From positions 799,946-863,945 of the forward strand of contig NC_008618.1 in NCBI RefSeq assembly GCF_000010425.1: a stretch of 64,000 nucleotides of DNA. The letters run 5' to 3'. Positions 1 to 10,624 of the stretch are shown here, in pieces (position 1 is the stretch's first letter; every line of letters starts with the position of its first letter). The notes under the pieces are model-generated. The model saw only the letters and a list, made by a program, of their open reading frames with translations, was not told where the DNA came from and searched no databases. The position numbers and the translations under genes are program-made. This DNA comes from Bifidobacterium adolescentis ATCC 15703 (lineage in GTDB: Bacteria > Actinomycetota > Actinomycetes > Actinomycetales > Bifidobacteriaceae).

Positions 1-882
1 CATCGAAGGGCTTGCCTCCAACGTGCCGTTGAACGCGCTGATTTCCGGACCATCCAACGTGGTGGTGGTGTCGAGGATGCCGTTCGCGGTGAAATCGGTA
101 TTGCCGGTCACCGATCCCAAACCCGGATAATGTTTGATGGCGCTGCCTACCCCCGAATCGGACATGCCCTGTATGAACGCCTTCGCATGGTCCGCATTGC
201 CGGCCGGATCAAGACCGAAATCACGGTACAGCGCGCCAATCGGGGCGTTCGACGAACGGTCCACGGTCACCGTGCCGACGACGGGCGCCAGATCGACATT
301 GATGCCCGCAGCCTTGAGCTGCGTGCCCCATGCGGATGCCGATTGCCTCAACTGGCTGACATCCATTGCGCCCTGCTGGGTGGCCGAAGGCATGGTATCA
401 AACCCGGCCCCCTTGAGATGCTGGACCAGACCACCCTCCTGATCGGTGGACATCAACAGCTGGTTGTCGCCCGGAGCATACGATTGCAGCGTGGATGTGG
501 CGGCCGCGACCCCGGCGATCCCCGAAGTCCAGTTGCCGATGATCAAAACCGAACCAACATGCCTGTTCGCAATGAGGTCATACAACGATGACGGATCGGA
601 ACCAGCGAACAATGGTGCCATAACCAGCTGCCCGACCCGTTCCTCGACACTCATGGACTCCACGGCCCGCACCGCCTTGGCATGCGGCGAATCGTCGCGG
701 ACGGACGGCACTTGCGCCTTGTCGAGGGAATCATGCGTGACCGTCGGCCGGCGAGTGGAAAAAGCTGCGGTGGCGGCGTCCGATGGGGAAGCGTCGCCGG
801 AACATGCGGCCAACGTGACCGGCAGCATCGCCACGCAGCAGGCAGCCACCAATCGTGTGAAAAACCCATGAGCCTTCTTCAT
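1..882 (-). CDS. GH3 family beta-N-acetylhexosaminidase-like lipoprotein (3' end cut by window)
   Basis: The first 294 residues of a secreted glycoside hydrolase family 3 protein are visible; the rest lies beyond base 1. The N-terminus is a lipoprotein signal (MKK, hydrophobic core, lipobox LAAC with Cys27), so the protein should be anchored on the outer face of the membrane. The segment MSVEERVGQLVMAP and the later KHYPGLGSVTGNTDF (about residue 250) match the GH3/NagZ fold, where the KHFPGHG-type motif shapes the sugar-binding site. NagZ-type enzymes remove beta-N-acetylglucosamine from peptidoglycan fragments or glycans; the true substrate here is inferred. The start has no ribosome-binding site, but CATAAT lies 6 nt before ATG, so the mRNA is probably leaderless. 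It is divergent from the UPF0182 gene. Confidence 0.85.
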   Translation of the reverse strand, partial: MKKAHGFFTRLVAACCVAMLPVTLAACSGDASPSDAATAAFSTRRPTVTHDSLDKAQVPSVRDDSPHAKAVRAVESMSVEERVGQLVMAPLFAGSDPSSLYDLIANRHVGSVLIIGNWTSGIAGVAAATSTLQSYAPGDNQLLMSTDQEGGLVQHLKGAGFDTMPSATQQGAMDVSQLRQSASAWGTQLKAAGINVDLAPVVGTVTVDRSSNAPIGALYRDFGLDPAGNADHAKAFIQGMSDSGVGSAIKHYPGLGSVTGNTDFTANGILDTTTTLDGPEISAFNGTLEASPSM

Positions 883-1020
883 ACCGCCATTATGGCATGC
901 CGGCATTCCCCATATGTTCCCTTCATACGAACATGCCACGGAACAGCCGATTCAGCCCACGGCCAGATCCGTTCGGCTGGCGGCTTAACGGCGTTCCTCG
1001 CCTGTCGCTAGGCTATTAGC

Positions 1021-4000
1021 ATGTCTTTCTTTGATATGTTTGGTCCCATGTTCGATCCCGAAGGCGGCTCGAACCGTGCCGGCAGGCAGAATCCGCGCAA
1101 ACCCAGCAACGACGATCCGATCATCCTCAACGTCGAAACCGACGGAGGGGACGGTCCGCAACCATCGTCGAACGTTCCCCCGAAACGACCTTCGGGCCCC
1201 CGCATCACCAGCAAGCCGAACCGTCCGCGCAAACCGTCGAACGGCAGCAAGATCTTCATCGGCGTGGTGCTGGCGCTCGCCATCGTCATCGGACTGTTCT
1301 TCGCGCTCGCGCAGTTCGTCACCGATGTCATGTGGTACAGCCAGCTCGGCTTCCAAAGCGTGATTTGGACGCAGCTGGGCACCAGGGTCGGCCTCTGGCT
1401 GGCGTACGCGGTGCTTATCGCCGCAGTCGGCTTCATCTCCGCCACGCTGGCGATATGGGCGCGTCCCGACGCTGCGGACGGCTCCACCATCCGCGTGAAC
1501 GGCGACACCATCGAAATCGGCAAGAGCGTGAGCTCCAAGAGCGCTCGACGCATCGCCGTGGTCATCTCCCTGATTGTCGGACTGGTGTTCGGCTCCCAGT
1601 TCAACGCGAACTGGTCCGAAATCCTGCTCATGTTCAACTCGCAAAGCTTCGGCACCAAGGATCCGCAGTTCGGCATCGACAACGGCTTCTACGTGTTCGT
1701 GCTGCCCGGACTGAAACTCATCATGTCCGCTGTCTCGCTGTTGCTGCTCGCTGGCATCATCTTCTCCATCGTCACCCACGTGCTTATGGGCGGCATCCGC
1801 ATCACCATGCCGGTGAACGGCCATGGCCTGTTCCGCATCACCAAACGCGCCCGCCGCCAGATCGGCATCTGGCTGATGCTCAACATGTTCGCCTGGGCCG
1901 CCAATCAGGTTCTGGGAGTGTTCTCGCACCTGACCGAGGAAGGCAGCAGAATCACCGGTGCCACCTACACCACGGTGAACGCCACCATCCCCGTCACGTT
2001 CATCATGGCCGCCATCACCGCCATCCTTGGCGTGATACTGGGCCTGTGGATTATGAAATCCCATACGTTGGAAGGTTCCGCACCCATCGCGGCACGTGCT
2101 TCCGAAGCGCTCAAGGCGTGGAAGGTGCCGACCGTGGCCATCGCCTCCGCCATCGTGGTGAGCCTGGTGCTTACCGTGGCCTGGCCGGTGCTGCTGCAGC
2201 GCTTCCGCGTCAATCCGAACGCGCAGGAAATGGAATCCACCTATATCCAGCGCAACATCGACGCCACCCGCGCCGCGTACGGCTTGGACAAGGTGAAGGC
2301 CGAACAGTACAAGGCCACCACCGAAGGCGAGGAAGGCGCATTGGCTGATTCCGCGGAATCCACCGCTCAGATCCGCCTGCTCGACCCGCAGATTATCTCC
2401 CCGACGTTCAAACAGCTGCAGCAGTCCAAGCAGTACTACACGTTCGCCGACACCGTCGCGGTCGACAAATACGACGTCGACGGCGTCAGCCAGGACACGG
2501 TGATCGCCGCGCGCGAACTCGATCTGGACGGTCTCGACAACCGCAACTGGGTCAACGACCACACCGTGTACACGCACGGCTATGGCGTTGTGGCCGCCTA
2601 CGGCAACAAGGTGACCGCCGACGGCCAGCCGAAGTTCTTCGAAGCGGGCATCCCCACCCAAGGCAAGCTCACCGATTCCGAAAAGTACGAGCCGCGCATC
2701 TACTTCTCTCCGAACGCCACCGAATATTCGATCGTAGGCGCTCCGGAAGGCACCAAATCCTGGGAATTCGACTATCCGACCGGTTCGGAAGGCGCCACCA
2801 ACACCTTCAAGGGCGATGGCGGTCCGAAGATCGGCAACATCTTCTCCAGACTGCTGTACGCCATCCGCTTCGGCTCCGACCAGATCCTGTTCTCCAACCG
2901 TGTGAACTCCAATTCGCAGATTCTCTACGACCGTTCCCCGAAGGAACGTGTGGCCAAAGTCGCGCCGTATCTGACGCTTGACGGCCGCGTATACCCGGCC
3001 GTGGTGGACGGACGGGTCAAGTGGATCGTGGACGGCTACACCACTTCGGACGCCTACCCATACTCTCAGATGACCGACTTGGGCGAGGCCACCAAGGACT
3101 CCACCACGGAATCCTCCGACACGGTAAGCAGCCTGAACTCGAAGAACGCCAACTACATCCGCAATTCCGTGAAAGCCACCGTGGACGCATACGACGGTTC
3201 CGTGGACCTGTATGTATGGGACCAGTCCGACCCGGTCGTCAAAGCCTGGGAGAAGATCTTCCCCGGCCAGTACCACCAGCTGTCGGAAATCTCCGGCGAC
3301 CTGATGAGCCACATGCGTTATCCGGAAAGCCTGTTCAAGGTGCAGCGCGAACTGCTGGCCAAATACCACGTGTCCAGCGCCAACCAGTTCTTCTCCGGAG
3401 AGGATTTCTGGCAGACCCCCGTCGACCCGACCGAATCGCAGCAGGCGCAACAGCGAGACATCCTGCAGCCGCCGTACTATCTGACGCTGCAGACCGGCGG
3501 CTCCAGCGAACCGGTGTTCTCGCTGACCTCGTCGTACATTCCCGCAGGCTCGTCCACCAGGGAAATCCTGACCGGCTTCCTGTCGGTCGATTCCGACGCG
3601 GGCCACGAGAAAGGCAAAATCGGCTCGAGCTACGGCACCATACGATTGCAGGAACTGCCGAAGGATTCCAACGTGCCGGGCCCCGGCCAGGCGCAGAACA
3701 ACTTCAACGCGTCCGCCGACGTGTCGAAGGAACTCAACCTGCTCGAATCCGGCTCGACCAATGTGCAGCGCGGCAACCTGCTCACCCTGCCTCTCGGCGG
3801 AGGCCTGGTCTACGTGCAGCCGGTGTACGTCAAATCGTCCGGCTCCACCAGCTTCCCGCTGCTGAAGAAGGTGCTCGTCGCATTCGGCGACCAGGTCGGC
3901 TTCGCCGACACGCTGGACGAGGCTCTCGACCAGGTGTTCGGCGGCGATTCCGGCGCGTCCGCAGGCGACGCCGAAAACGTGGGCGACACCACCGATGACA

Positions 4001-4272
4001 AGCAGGATGCTAAGAACGACGATTCCGCCGATGGCAAGACCAACACTGACGGCAAGCAGGACACGCCATCCAATACCGACGGTAAGACCGGCGGCAATAA
4101 TGGCGATTCGTCCGGCACGATGAGCGCCGACCTGAAGAAGGCACTCGACGATGCCGCACAGGCCATGAAGGATTCCGATGCCGCCATGAAGAAGGGCGAT
4201 TGGTCCGCCTACGGCGACGCTCAGAAGCAGCTTCAGGAAGCACTGAACAAGGCCATCGAACTCGAACAGTGA
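1021..4272 (+). CDS. UPF0182 family large membrane protein
   Basis: This 1083-residue protein belongs to the UPF0182 family, widespread in Actinobacteria and of unknown function. A proline- and basic-rich cytoplasmic N-terminus of about 75 residues leads into seven predicted membrane helices (roughly residues 77-100, 124-146, 177-192, 234-256, 280-305, 322-345 and 370-395). A large, presumably extracytoplasmic domain of about 580 residues follows. The C-terminus (about 975-1040) is low complexity, rich in Asp, Lys, Asn and Gly, and ends in a short helix rich in Lys, Asp and Gln. No catalytic motif is recognised. TAGGCT followed by 6 nt and ATG, without a Shine-Dalgarno sequence, suggests a leaderless start. 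A 16-bp hairpin ends the gene. Confidence 0.9.
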   Translation: MSFFDMFGPMFDPEGGSNRAGRQNPRKPSNDDPIILNVETDGGDGPQPSSNVPPKRPSGPRITSKPNRPRKPSNGSKIFIGVVLALAIVIGLFFALAQFVTDVMWYSQLGFQSVIWTQLGTRVGLWLAYAVLIAAVGFISATLAIWARPDAADGSTIRVNGDTIEIGKSVSSKSARRIAVVISLIVGLVFGSQFNANWSEILLMFNSQSFGTKDPQFGIDNGFYVFVLPGLKLIMSAVSLLLLAGIIFSIVTHVLMGGIRITMPVNGHGLFRITKRARRQIGIWLMLNMFAWAANQVLGVFSHLTEEGSRITGATYTTVNATIPVTFIMAAITAILGVILGLWIMKSHTLEGSAPIAARASEALKAWKVPTVAIASAIVVSLVLTVAWPVLLQRFRVNPNAQEMESTYIQRNIDATRAAYGLDKVKAEQYKATTEGEEGALADSAESTAQIRLLDPQIISPTFKQLQQSKQYYTFADTVAVDKYDVDGVSQDTVIAARELDLDGLDNRNWVNDHTVYTHGYGVVAAYGNKVTADGQPKFFEAGIPTQGKLTDSEKYEPRIYFSPNATEYSIVGAPEGTKSWEFDYPTGSEGATNTFKGDGGPKIGNIFSRLLYAIRFGSDQILFSNRVNSNSQILYDRSPKERVAKVAPYLTLDGRVYPAVVDGRVKWIVDGYTTSDAYPYSQMTDLGEATKDSTTESSDTVSSLNSKNANYIRNSVKATVDAYDGSVDLYVWDQSDPVVKAWEKIFPGQYHQLSEISGDLMSHMRYPESLFKVQRELLAKYHVSSANQFFSGEDFWQTPVDPTESQQAQQRDILQPPYYLTLQTGGSSEPVFSLTSSYIPAGSSTREILTGFLSVDSDAGHEKGKIGSSYGTIRLQELPKDSNVPGPGQAQNNFNASADVSKELNLLESGSTNVQRGNLLTLPLGGGLVYVQPVYVKSSGSTSFPLLKKVLVAFGDQVGFADTLDEALDQVFGGDSGASAGDAENVGDTTDDKQDAKNDDSADGKTNTDGKQDTPSNTDGKTGGNNGDSSGTMSADLKKALDDAAQAMKDSDAAMKKGDWSAYGDAQKQLQEALNKAIELEQ

Positions 4273-4301
4273 TTCCCGTCCGATTCCCTTCATGAAATAC
4301 G

Positions 4302-4336
4302 CAGGGGCCGGCTCCTTCCAAAGGAACCGGCCCCTG
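4302..4336 (+). terminator. Hairpin terminator after the UPF0182 gene
   Basis: A 16-bp stem with a single mismatch and a 3-nt loop (CCA) begins 30 nt after the stop codon. The tail is only weakly T-rich. It separates the UPF0182 gene from the GNAT gene. Confidence 0.75.
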
Positions 4337-4366
4337 TTGTCGTTCGCCGCCGGGTATGCTGGGCGC

Positions 4367-4891
4367 ATGGCCGACTATTCTTTCCGCATCGCGACGCAAG
4401 ACGATATCCAAGCGATCACCGACATCTACAACGCGGCAGTCATCCGCGGCGGCTCGTCCGCCGACACCACGCCACGTACCTACGCGCAACGCAAGGCATG
4501 GGTGGAATCGCACCACGATCCATATGCGGTGTTCGTCACCACCGTGCCTGCCACGGATGCAGCCACGGAAGGCGGCGAACGGATCATCGGCTTCTCCGCG
4601 CTGTCCGTGTTCTACGACCGCGCCGGCTACGACGGCGTCACCGACCTCGCCTACTACATCGCCCCCGAATGGCAGGGCAGGGGAGCGGGCACCTTCACAC
4701 TGGCCAGACTGCTTGACGAATGCCGAAACCGCCACATGCGCAAAGCCTGCGGCATCATCTTCGCCGACAACCGCGGATCCATCGCACTGATGAAACATTT
4801 CGGATTCACCCAATTCGGACTCATGCCCCAAGCCGCCACCGACTCCACCGGAACCATGCGCGACATGAGCTACTGGCATCTCGACCTGTAA
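4367..4891 (+). CDS. GNAT family N-acetyltransferase (PAT/phosphinothricin type)
   Basis: A 174-residue single-domain acetyltransferase that would move acetyl from acetyl-CoA to an amine. The opening FRIATQDDIQAITDIYN and the central YYIAPEWQGRGAGTFTLARL (the Q/RxxGxG/A acetyl-CoA loop, about residue 103) are typical of the GNAT fold; the later NxxxxxLMKHFGF segment matches members annotated as phosphinothricin or methionine-sulfoximine acetyltransferases. The substrate cannot be assigned. The start was set at the ATG before ADYSF because TATGCT lies exactly 6 nt upstream (leaderless pattern) and the upstream in-frame extension runs through the terminator hairpin. Its stop lies 73 nt before pth. 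Confidence 0.85.
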   Translation: MADYSFRIATQDDIQAITDIYNAAVIRGGSSADTTPRTYAQRKAWVESHHDPYAVFVTTVPATDAATEGGERIIGFSALSVFYDRAGYDGVTDLAYYIAPEWQGRGAGTFTLARLLDECRNRHMRKACGIIFADNRGSIALMKHFGFTQFGLMPQAATDSTGTMRDMSYWHLDL

Positions 4892-4964
4892 GCACCTGAC
4901 AGTAGAATCTGTGCGGTTAAACAAGACGAGAGCACGCAAGAACACAGAGGAATGGACGATTATT

Positions 4965-5564
4965 ATGGCATCTGATTTCTGGCTGATCGCAGGACTGGGC
5001 AACCCCGGCTCCAAATATGAGGGCACCCGCCACAACATGGGCTTCATGACCGCCGACGTGCTGGCCGAACGCTGGTCCGTCAACTTCTCCGACCACAAGG
5101 GACTCGCCATGCTCGGCAAAGGCGTGATGAACCTATCCGGCCGCAACGTCAAATTCTTCCTCGCCAAGCCACTCACCTACATGAACGAATCCGGCAACGC
5201 GGTCGCCTCCATCAGCGCCTACTACCAGATCGAACCGGACCATATCGTGGTTATCCACGACGACATGGACCTCGACTTCGGCAGAATCAAAGTCAAAGCC
5301 GGCGGCTCCGCAGGCGGGCACAACGGCATCAAATCCATCGACCGTTCGCTCGGCACCCCGAAATACGCGCGCGTGCGCATGGGCGTCGGCCACGCCCAAC
5401 GCGGAGCCCACGCGCACGACAACACCGTGAACTGGGTGCTGGGCGGCTTCGGACCGGACCAACGCAAGCAGCTCCCCGAATTCCTCGCCGACGGTGCCGA
5501 CGCGGCCGAAACCATCATCTTCGACGGTCTCGCCAAAGCCCAGGAGCGATTCAATGGCCGCTGA
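4965..5564 (+). CDS. pth: Peptidyl-tRNA hydrolase
   Basis: Pth cleaves the ester bond of peptidyl-tRNA released by stalled ribosomes and so recycles tRNA. The 199-residue length is standard. Family landmarks are visible: GLGNPGSKYEGTRHNMGF with substrate Asn13 and catalytic His23, and IHDDMDLDFG near residue 100 with the catalytic Asp. ATG 4965 is preferred over the upstream GTG because homology begins there. The last 11 bases overlap the start of mfd, so the two are probably translated as a coupled pair. Confidence 0.97.
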   Translation: MASDFWLIAGLGNPGSKYEGTRHNMGFMTADVLAERWSVNFSDHKGLAMLGKGVMNLSGRNVKFFLAKPLTYMNESGNAVASISAYYQIEPDHIVVIHDDMDLDFGRIKVKAGGSAGGHNGIKSIDRSLGTPKYARVRMGVGHAQRGAHAHDNTVNWVLGGFGPDQRKQLPEFLADGADAAETIIFDGLAKAQERFNGR

Positions 5565-8500
5565 ACCGACGTCTCCGGCGCAACCACCGCAACTGCCGAC
5601 CGCAGGCTCGCTTGCCGGCATCCTCGACGTGCTGGAAACCGATGACGATTTCCGCGCGCTCATCGCCGGGGAAATCGAAGAACCGGAATCAGACATCGAC
5701 CCCAGCATCACCGTCGGTGTGCCGGACGGCCTACGCCCGGCGCTCGCAGCCGGCGCTGCGGGCAAACAGCCGGTCGTGCTCGTCGTCGCCTCCAGCCGCG
5801 AAGCTGAGGAAACCGTGGAGTCCATCCGTTCCTGGTATGACGGAGACCCAAACGATGTGGCGCAGCTTGAAGCATGGGAGACCCTTCCCCATGAACGGCT
5901 TTCACCACGCGCGGACACTGTGGCAAGCCGCATGGCGGTGTTCCGCAGGCTGAAGCATCCCGAAGAGGGCAGCACGCTGTTCGGCCCCATCCGCATTCTG
6001 GTCATGCCGGTGCGCTCCCTCATCCAACCGGTGGTCGCAGGCTTGGGGGACGTCGAACCACTCGTGTTCTCCCAAGGCGAGGAACTGCTTCTTGACGAAG
6101 CATCCCGCAAACTGGTGGAAAACGCGTACACGCGCGTCGACTTGGTGATGGACCGTGGCGAATTCGCCGTCCGCGGTGGCATCATCGACGTTTTTCCGCC
6201 CACTCTGCCGCATCCGGTGCGTATCGAATTCTTCGGCGACGAGATCGACACCATACGTGAATTCCACGCATCCGACCAGCGCACCTACGGTAAGGATATT
6301 TCCACCGTATGGGCCACGCCATGCCGTGAACTGCAGTTGACCGACCAGATTCGCCAACGTGCGAAATCGCTGATCGGCTCCATTCCCAACGCCGAGGACA
6401 TGCTCGGATCCATCGCCAACGCCATCCCGGTGGAAGGCATGGAATCGCTGCTGCCCGCGCTGGTCGACGATATGGAACCGGTGCAGGGCATGCTGCCCAA
6501 GCATGCGCTGGTCATGCTGTCCGACCCGGAAAAACTTCGTCGCGCCGCCGACGATCTGGCGAAAACCGCCAACGAATTCCTTGCCGCAAGCTGGCACGTC
6601 GCCGCATCCGGACATGGCGCCGGAGCGCCGATCACCTTCGACCAGGCGAATTTCTACGATTTCGAGGAAACCATCTCCGCACTCGTCTTCTCCAAACATG
6701 ACGTGTGGAAACTCACCAGCTTCGGCGTCGACGCCACCCGGGAAGGCCACATCCAACTTGATGCCACCAAACCCGGTGAATACCGCGGTGACGAAAACAA
6801 AGCGGCCTCCGGCATCGAAGGACTGCTCGACGCCGGCTATGCGGTGACGATCACGGCCGCGGCCCAAGGCACACTCACCCGACTGAAGCGTGCGATCAAC
6901 GAAACCGGCATCGCGAATTTCGATTGCGTCCGATCGCACGCCATCGACGGTTTCGTGGACGACGCCGCGAAAATCGCCCTGCTCACCGAACGCGACCTGA
7001 CCGGCCGCACATCCGCCGCAGGACAGGCGAAAACGCCGAAACGCCGACGCAAGGCCATCGACCTGATGGAACTCAAAACGGGCGATTACGTCGTGCACGA
7101 ACAGCATGGCATCGGCCGGTTCGTCGAGATGCGCCAACGTACCATCGGCAAAGGCGAGAACCAGACCACCCGAGAATACCTGGTCATCGAATACGCTCCC
7201 AGCAAACGAGGCGCGCCGGCGGACAAACTGTTCATCCCCACCGACCAGCTCGACCAGGTCAGCAAATACATCGGCGCCGAAACGCCGAAACTCAACAAGC
7301 TGGGCGGTTCCGACTGGGCCGCCACCAAAGCCAAGGCGCGCAAGCATGTGCATGAGATCGCCGAGGATCTGGTCAAGCTCTACTCGGCACGCCAGCGTAC
7401 GAAAGGCTATGCCTTCAGCAAGGACACGCCGTGGCAGAAGGAGCTGGAGGACGCTTTCCCCTATCAGGAGACGGCCGACCAGCTCACCACCATCGACGAG
7501 GTCAAGTCGGATATGGAGAAACCCATTCCGATGGACCGTCTGATCTGCGGCGATGTGGGCTTTGGCAAAACCGAAATCGCGGTGCGCGCCGCGTTCAAGG
7601 CGGTGCAGGATTCCAAGCAGGTGGCCGTGCTCGTGCCGACCACACTGCTCGTGCAACAGCATTTCGAGACTTTCACCGAACGTTTCGAAGGCTTCCCCGT
7701 GAACGTGGCTGCCATGAGCCGATTCCAGACCGCCAAGGAGATCAACGAGACCATCAAGGGGCTTGAAGACGGTTCCGTGGATGTGGTCATCGGCACGCAC
7801 AAGCTGCTCAATCCGAAGATCAAGTTCAAGGATCTGGGACTCGTCATCATCGACGAGGAACAGCGTTTCGGCGTCGAGCACAAGGAGACGCTCAAGGCGT
7901 TGCGCACCAATGTGGACGTGCTGAGCCTGTCGGCAACGCCTATCCCGCGCACGTTGGAAATGGCTGTCACCGGTATCCGCGAAATGTCCACGCTGGCCAC
8001 GCCGCCGGAGGATCGCCTGCCGGTGCTCACCTACGTCGGCGCTTACGAGGACGCGCAGGTCACCGCCGCCATCCGGCGCGAGCTGTTGCGTGGTGGGCAG
8101 GTGTTCTACGTGCACAATCGTGTGCAGGACATCTCCTCCGTCGCGGCGAAAATCCACGAGCTCGTGCCCGAATCGCATGTCGGCATAGCCCACGGCAAGA
8201 TGGGGGAGAAACAGCTTGACGGTGTGATCCGCGACTTCTGGCATCGCGACATCGACGTGCTGGTATGCACCACCATCATCGAAACCGGCCTTGATATCTC
8301 CAACGCCAACACGCTGATCGTCGACCATGCCGACCGCTTCGGCTTGAGCCAATTGCATCAGCTGCGTGGCCGCGTCGGTCGTGGACGTGAGCGCGCGTAT
8401 GCGTACTTCCTGTACGATCCGACCAAGCCGATGACCCAGCAATCGCATGACAGGCTCGCCACCATCGCGCAGAACACCGCGCTCGGCTCTGGCTTCGACG

Positions 8501-9120
8501 TAGCCATGAAGGATCTCGAATTGCGCGGCACCGGCAATTTGCTGGGCGATGAGCAGAGCGGCCATATCGAAGGCGTCGGCTTCGACCTGTACGTGCGTAT
8601 GGTGTCCGAAGCGGTCGAACAGTACAAGGAGCCGGAACGCAAGGAATCGGTTGCCGTCACCATCGACCTGCCGATCGAGGCGTCCATTCCCGTCGACTAC
8701 ATCGATTCGGACAAACTGCGATTGGAAGCGTACCAGAAACTCGCCTCCGCACGCACCGAAGACGATCTCGACGAGCTGCGCGACGAACTCACCGACCGTT
8801 ACGGCAAGCCGCCCGTCGATTTCGAGGCGCTGTTCGACGTGGCGCGGTTGCGGTTCAAGGCTCGCAAGCTCGGCATTTCCGAGATCATCGCGCAAGGACG
8901 CAACGTGCGCGTGTCGAAGTTCGAGCCGCGTGAATCCGTGCAGATGCGCATGGCCAGAATCTACAAAGGCATCCAGTACCGGCCGTTGACCAAGACGTAT
9001 CTGGTACCGGCTCCATTCGCAGGCTCGCTTGGTTCCAAGCCGATGAGCTCGGACGAAGTGGTCGGATGGACCAGTCAATTGCTTGACGATTTGGACTGGA
9101 AACCGACACCGCGTCAATGA
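5554..9120 (+). CDS. mfd: Transcription-repair coupling factor Mfd
   Basis: This 1188-residue superfamily 2 translocase removes RNA polymerase stalled at DNA lesions and recruits the UvrA-UvrB repair machinery. The order is the usual one: a UvrB-like N-terminal region, a CarD-like RNA-polymerase-interaction domain (about residue 505, KTGDYVVHEQHGIG), a RecG-like translocase with Walker A GDVGFGKTE (about 666), the DEEQRFG box (about 767), helicase motif VI QLRGRVGRGRERAYAY, and the C-terminal regulatory domain. The ATG was placed before AAEPTSPAQ, overlapping pth by 11 bases. Its partner uvrB lies at 42878 in this window. Confidence 0.97.
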   Translation: MAAEPTSPAQPPQLPTAGSLAGILDVLETDDDFRALIAGEIEEPESDIDPSITVGVPDGLRPALAAGAAGKQPVVLVVASSREAEETVESIRSWYDGDPNDVAQLEAWETLPHERLSPRADTVASRMAVFRRLKHPEEGSTLFGPIRILVMPVRSLIQPVVAGLGDVEPLVFSQGEELLLDEASRKLVENAYTRVDLVMDRGEFAVRGGIIDVFPPTLPHPVRIEFFGDEIDTIREFHASDQRTYGKDISTVWATPCRELQLTDQIRQRAKSLIGSIPNAEDMLGSIANAIPVEGMESLLPALVDDMEPVQGMLPKHALVMLSDPEKLRRAADDLAKTANEFLAASWHVAASGHGAGAPITFDQANFYDFEETISALVFSKHDVWKLTSFGVDATREGHIQLDATKPGEYRGDENKAASGIEGLLDAGYAVTITAAAQGTLTRLKRAINETGIANFDCVRSHAIDGFVDDAAKIALLTERDLTGRTSAAGQAKTPKRRRKAIDLMELKTGDYVVHEQHGIGRFVEMRQRTIGKGENQTTREYLVIEYAPSKRGAPADKLFIPTDQLDQVSKYIGAETPKLNKLGGSDWAATKAKARKHVHEIAEDLVKLYSARQRTKGYAFSKDTPWQKELEDAFPYQETADQLTTIDEVKSDMEKPIPMDRLICGDVGFGKTEIAVRAAFKAVQDSKQVAVLVPTTLLVQQHFETFTERFEGFPVNVAAMSRFQTAKEINETIKGLEDGSVDVVIGTHKLLNPKIKFKDLGLVIIDEEQRFGVEHKETLKALRTNVDVLSLSATPIPRTLEMAVTGIREMSTLATPPEDRLPVLTYVGAYEDAQVTAAIRRELLRGGQVFYVHNRVQDISSVAAKIHELVPESHVGIAHGKMGEKQLDGVIRDFWHRDIDVLVCTTIIETGLDISNANTLIVDHADRFGLSQLHQLRGRVGRGRERAYAYFLYDPTKPMTQQSHDRLATIAQNTALGSGFDVAMKDLELRGTGNLLGDEQSGHIEGVGFDLYVRMVSEAVEQYKEPERKESVAVTIDLPIEASIPVDYIDSDKLRLEAYQKLASARTEDDLDELRDELTDRYGKPPVDFEALFDVARLRFKARKLGISEIIAQGRNVRVSKFEPRESVQMRMARIYKGIQYRPLTKTYLVPAPFAGSLGSKPMSSDEVVGWTSQLLDDLDWKPTPRQ

Positions 9121-9140
9121 CAGTGGGATGCAAAAAAGAG

Positions 9141-9154
9141 TGTGAGCGTTCACA
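9141..9154. promoter_or_regulatory. LacI-type operator upstream of eno
   Basis: TGTGAGCGTTCACA is a near-perfect inverted repeat of the LacI/GalR operator type (TGTGAnCGnTCACA). It ends about 20 nt upstream of the eno -35 box, a position more usual for an activator site than for a repressor site. The same palindrome occurs upstream of pyk. In bifidobacteria, LacI-type regulators such as AraQ and MalR1 are reported to control central carbohydrate genes; assigning this site to one of them is inference. Confidence 0.65.
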
Positions 9155-9173
9155 TGGAACATGCGGGCAAAGT

Positions 9174-9203
9174 TTGGCATACGTCCATAAATCGCACTAT
9201 TCT
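9174..9203 (+). promoter_or_regulatory. Predicted eno promoter
   Basis: TTGGCA, an 18-nt spacer and TATTCT form a good sigma-70-type promoter, ending 40 nt before the GTG start of eno. Confidence 0.6.
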
Positions 9204-9234
9204 TGGCATTGTCATCACAACCTAACGTTTATAA

Positions 9235-10542
<1,308 letters not shown>

Positions 10543-10576
10543 GCGTAGCCAGCGCATCATGAATGCGTTGACATAG

Positions 10577-10617
10577 AAATACCCGTCGTGTTCCAAGTCG
10601 AACGCGACGGGTATTTT
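10577..10617 (+). terminator. Rho-independent terminator after eno
   Basis: A 12-bp perfect stem (AAATACCCGTCG and its complement), extended by an inner wobble-containing stem, ends in TTTT. Its tail (TATTTT, 10612-10617) lies exactly 7 nt before the ATG of the next gene and could serve as that gene's -10 box. Confidence 0.85.
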
Positions 10618-10624
10618 CGTTGCT

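Noticed and set aside
985..4368. An 1127-codon open frame antisense to the UPF0182 gene
   Set aside because: It is a shadow of biased codons in a GC-rich gene; it has no ribosome-binding site, its product is low-complexity without any domain, and the sense frame has a clear family match.
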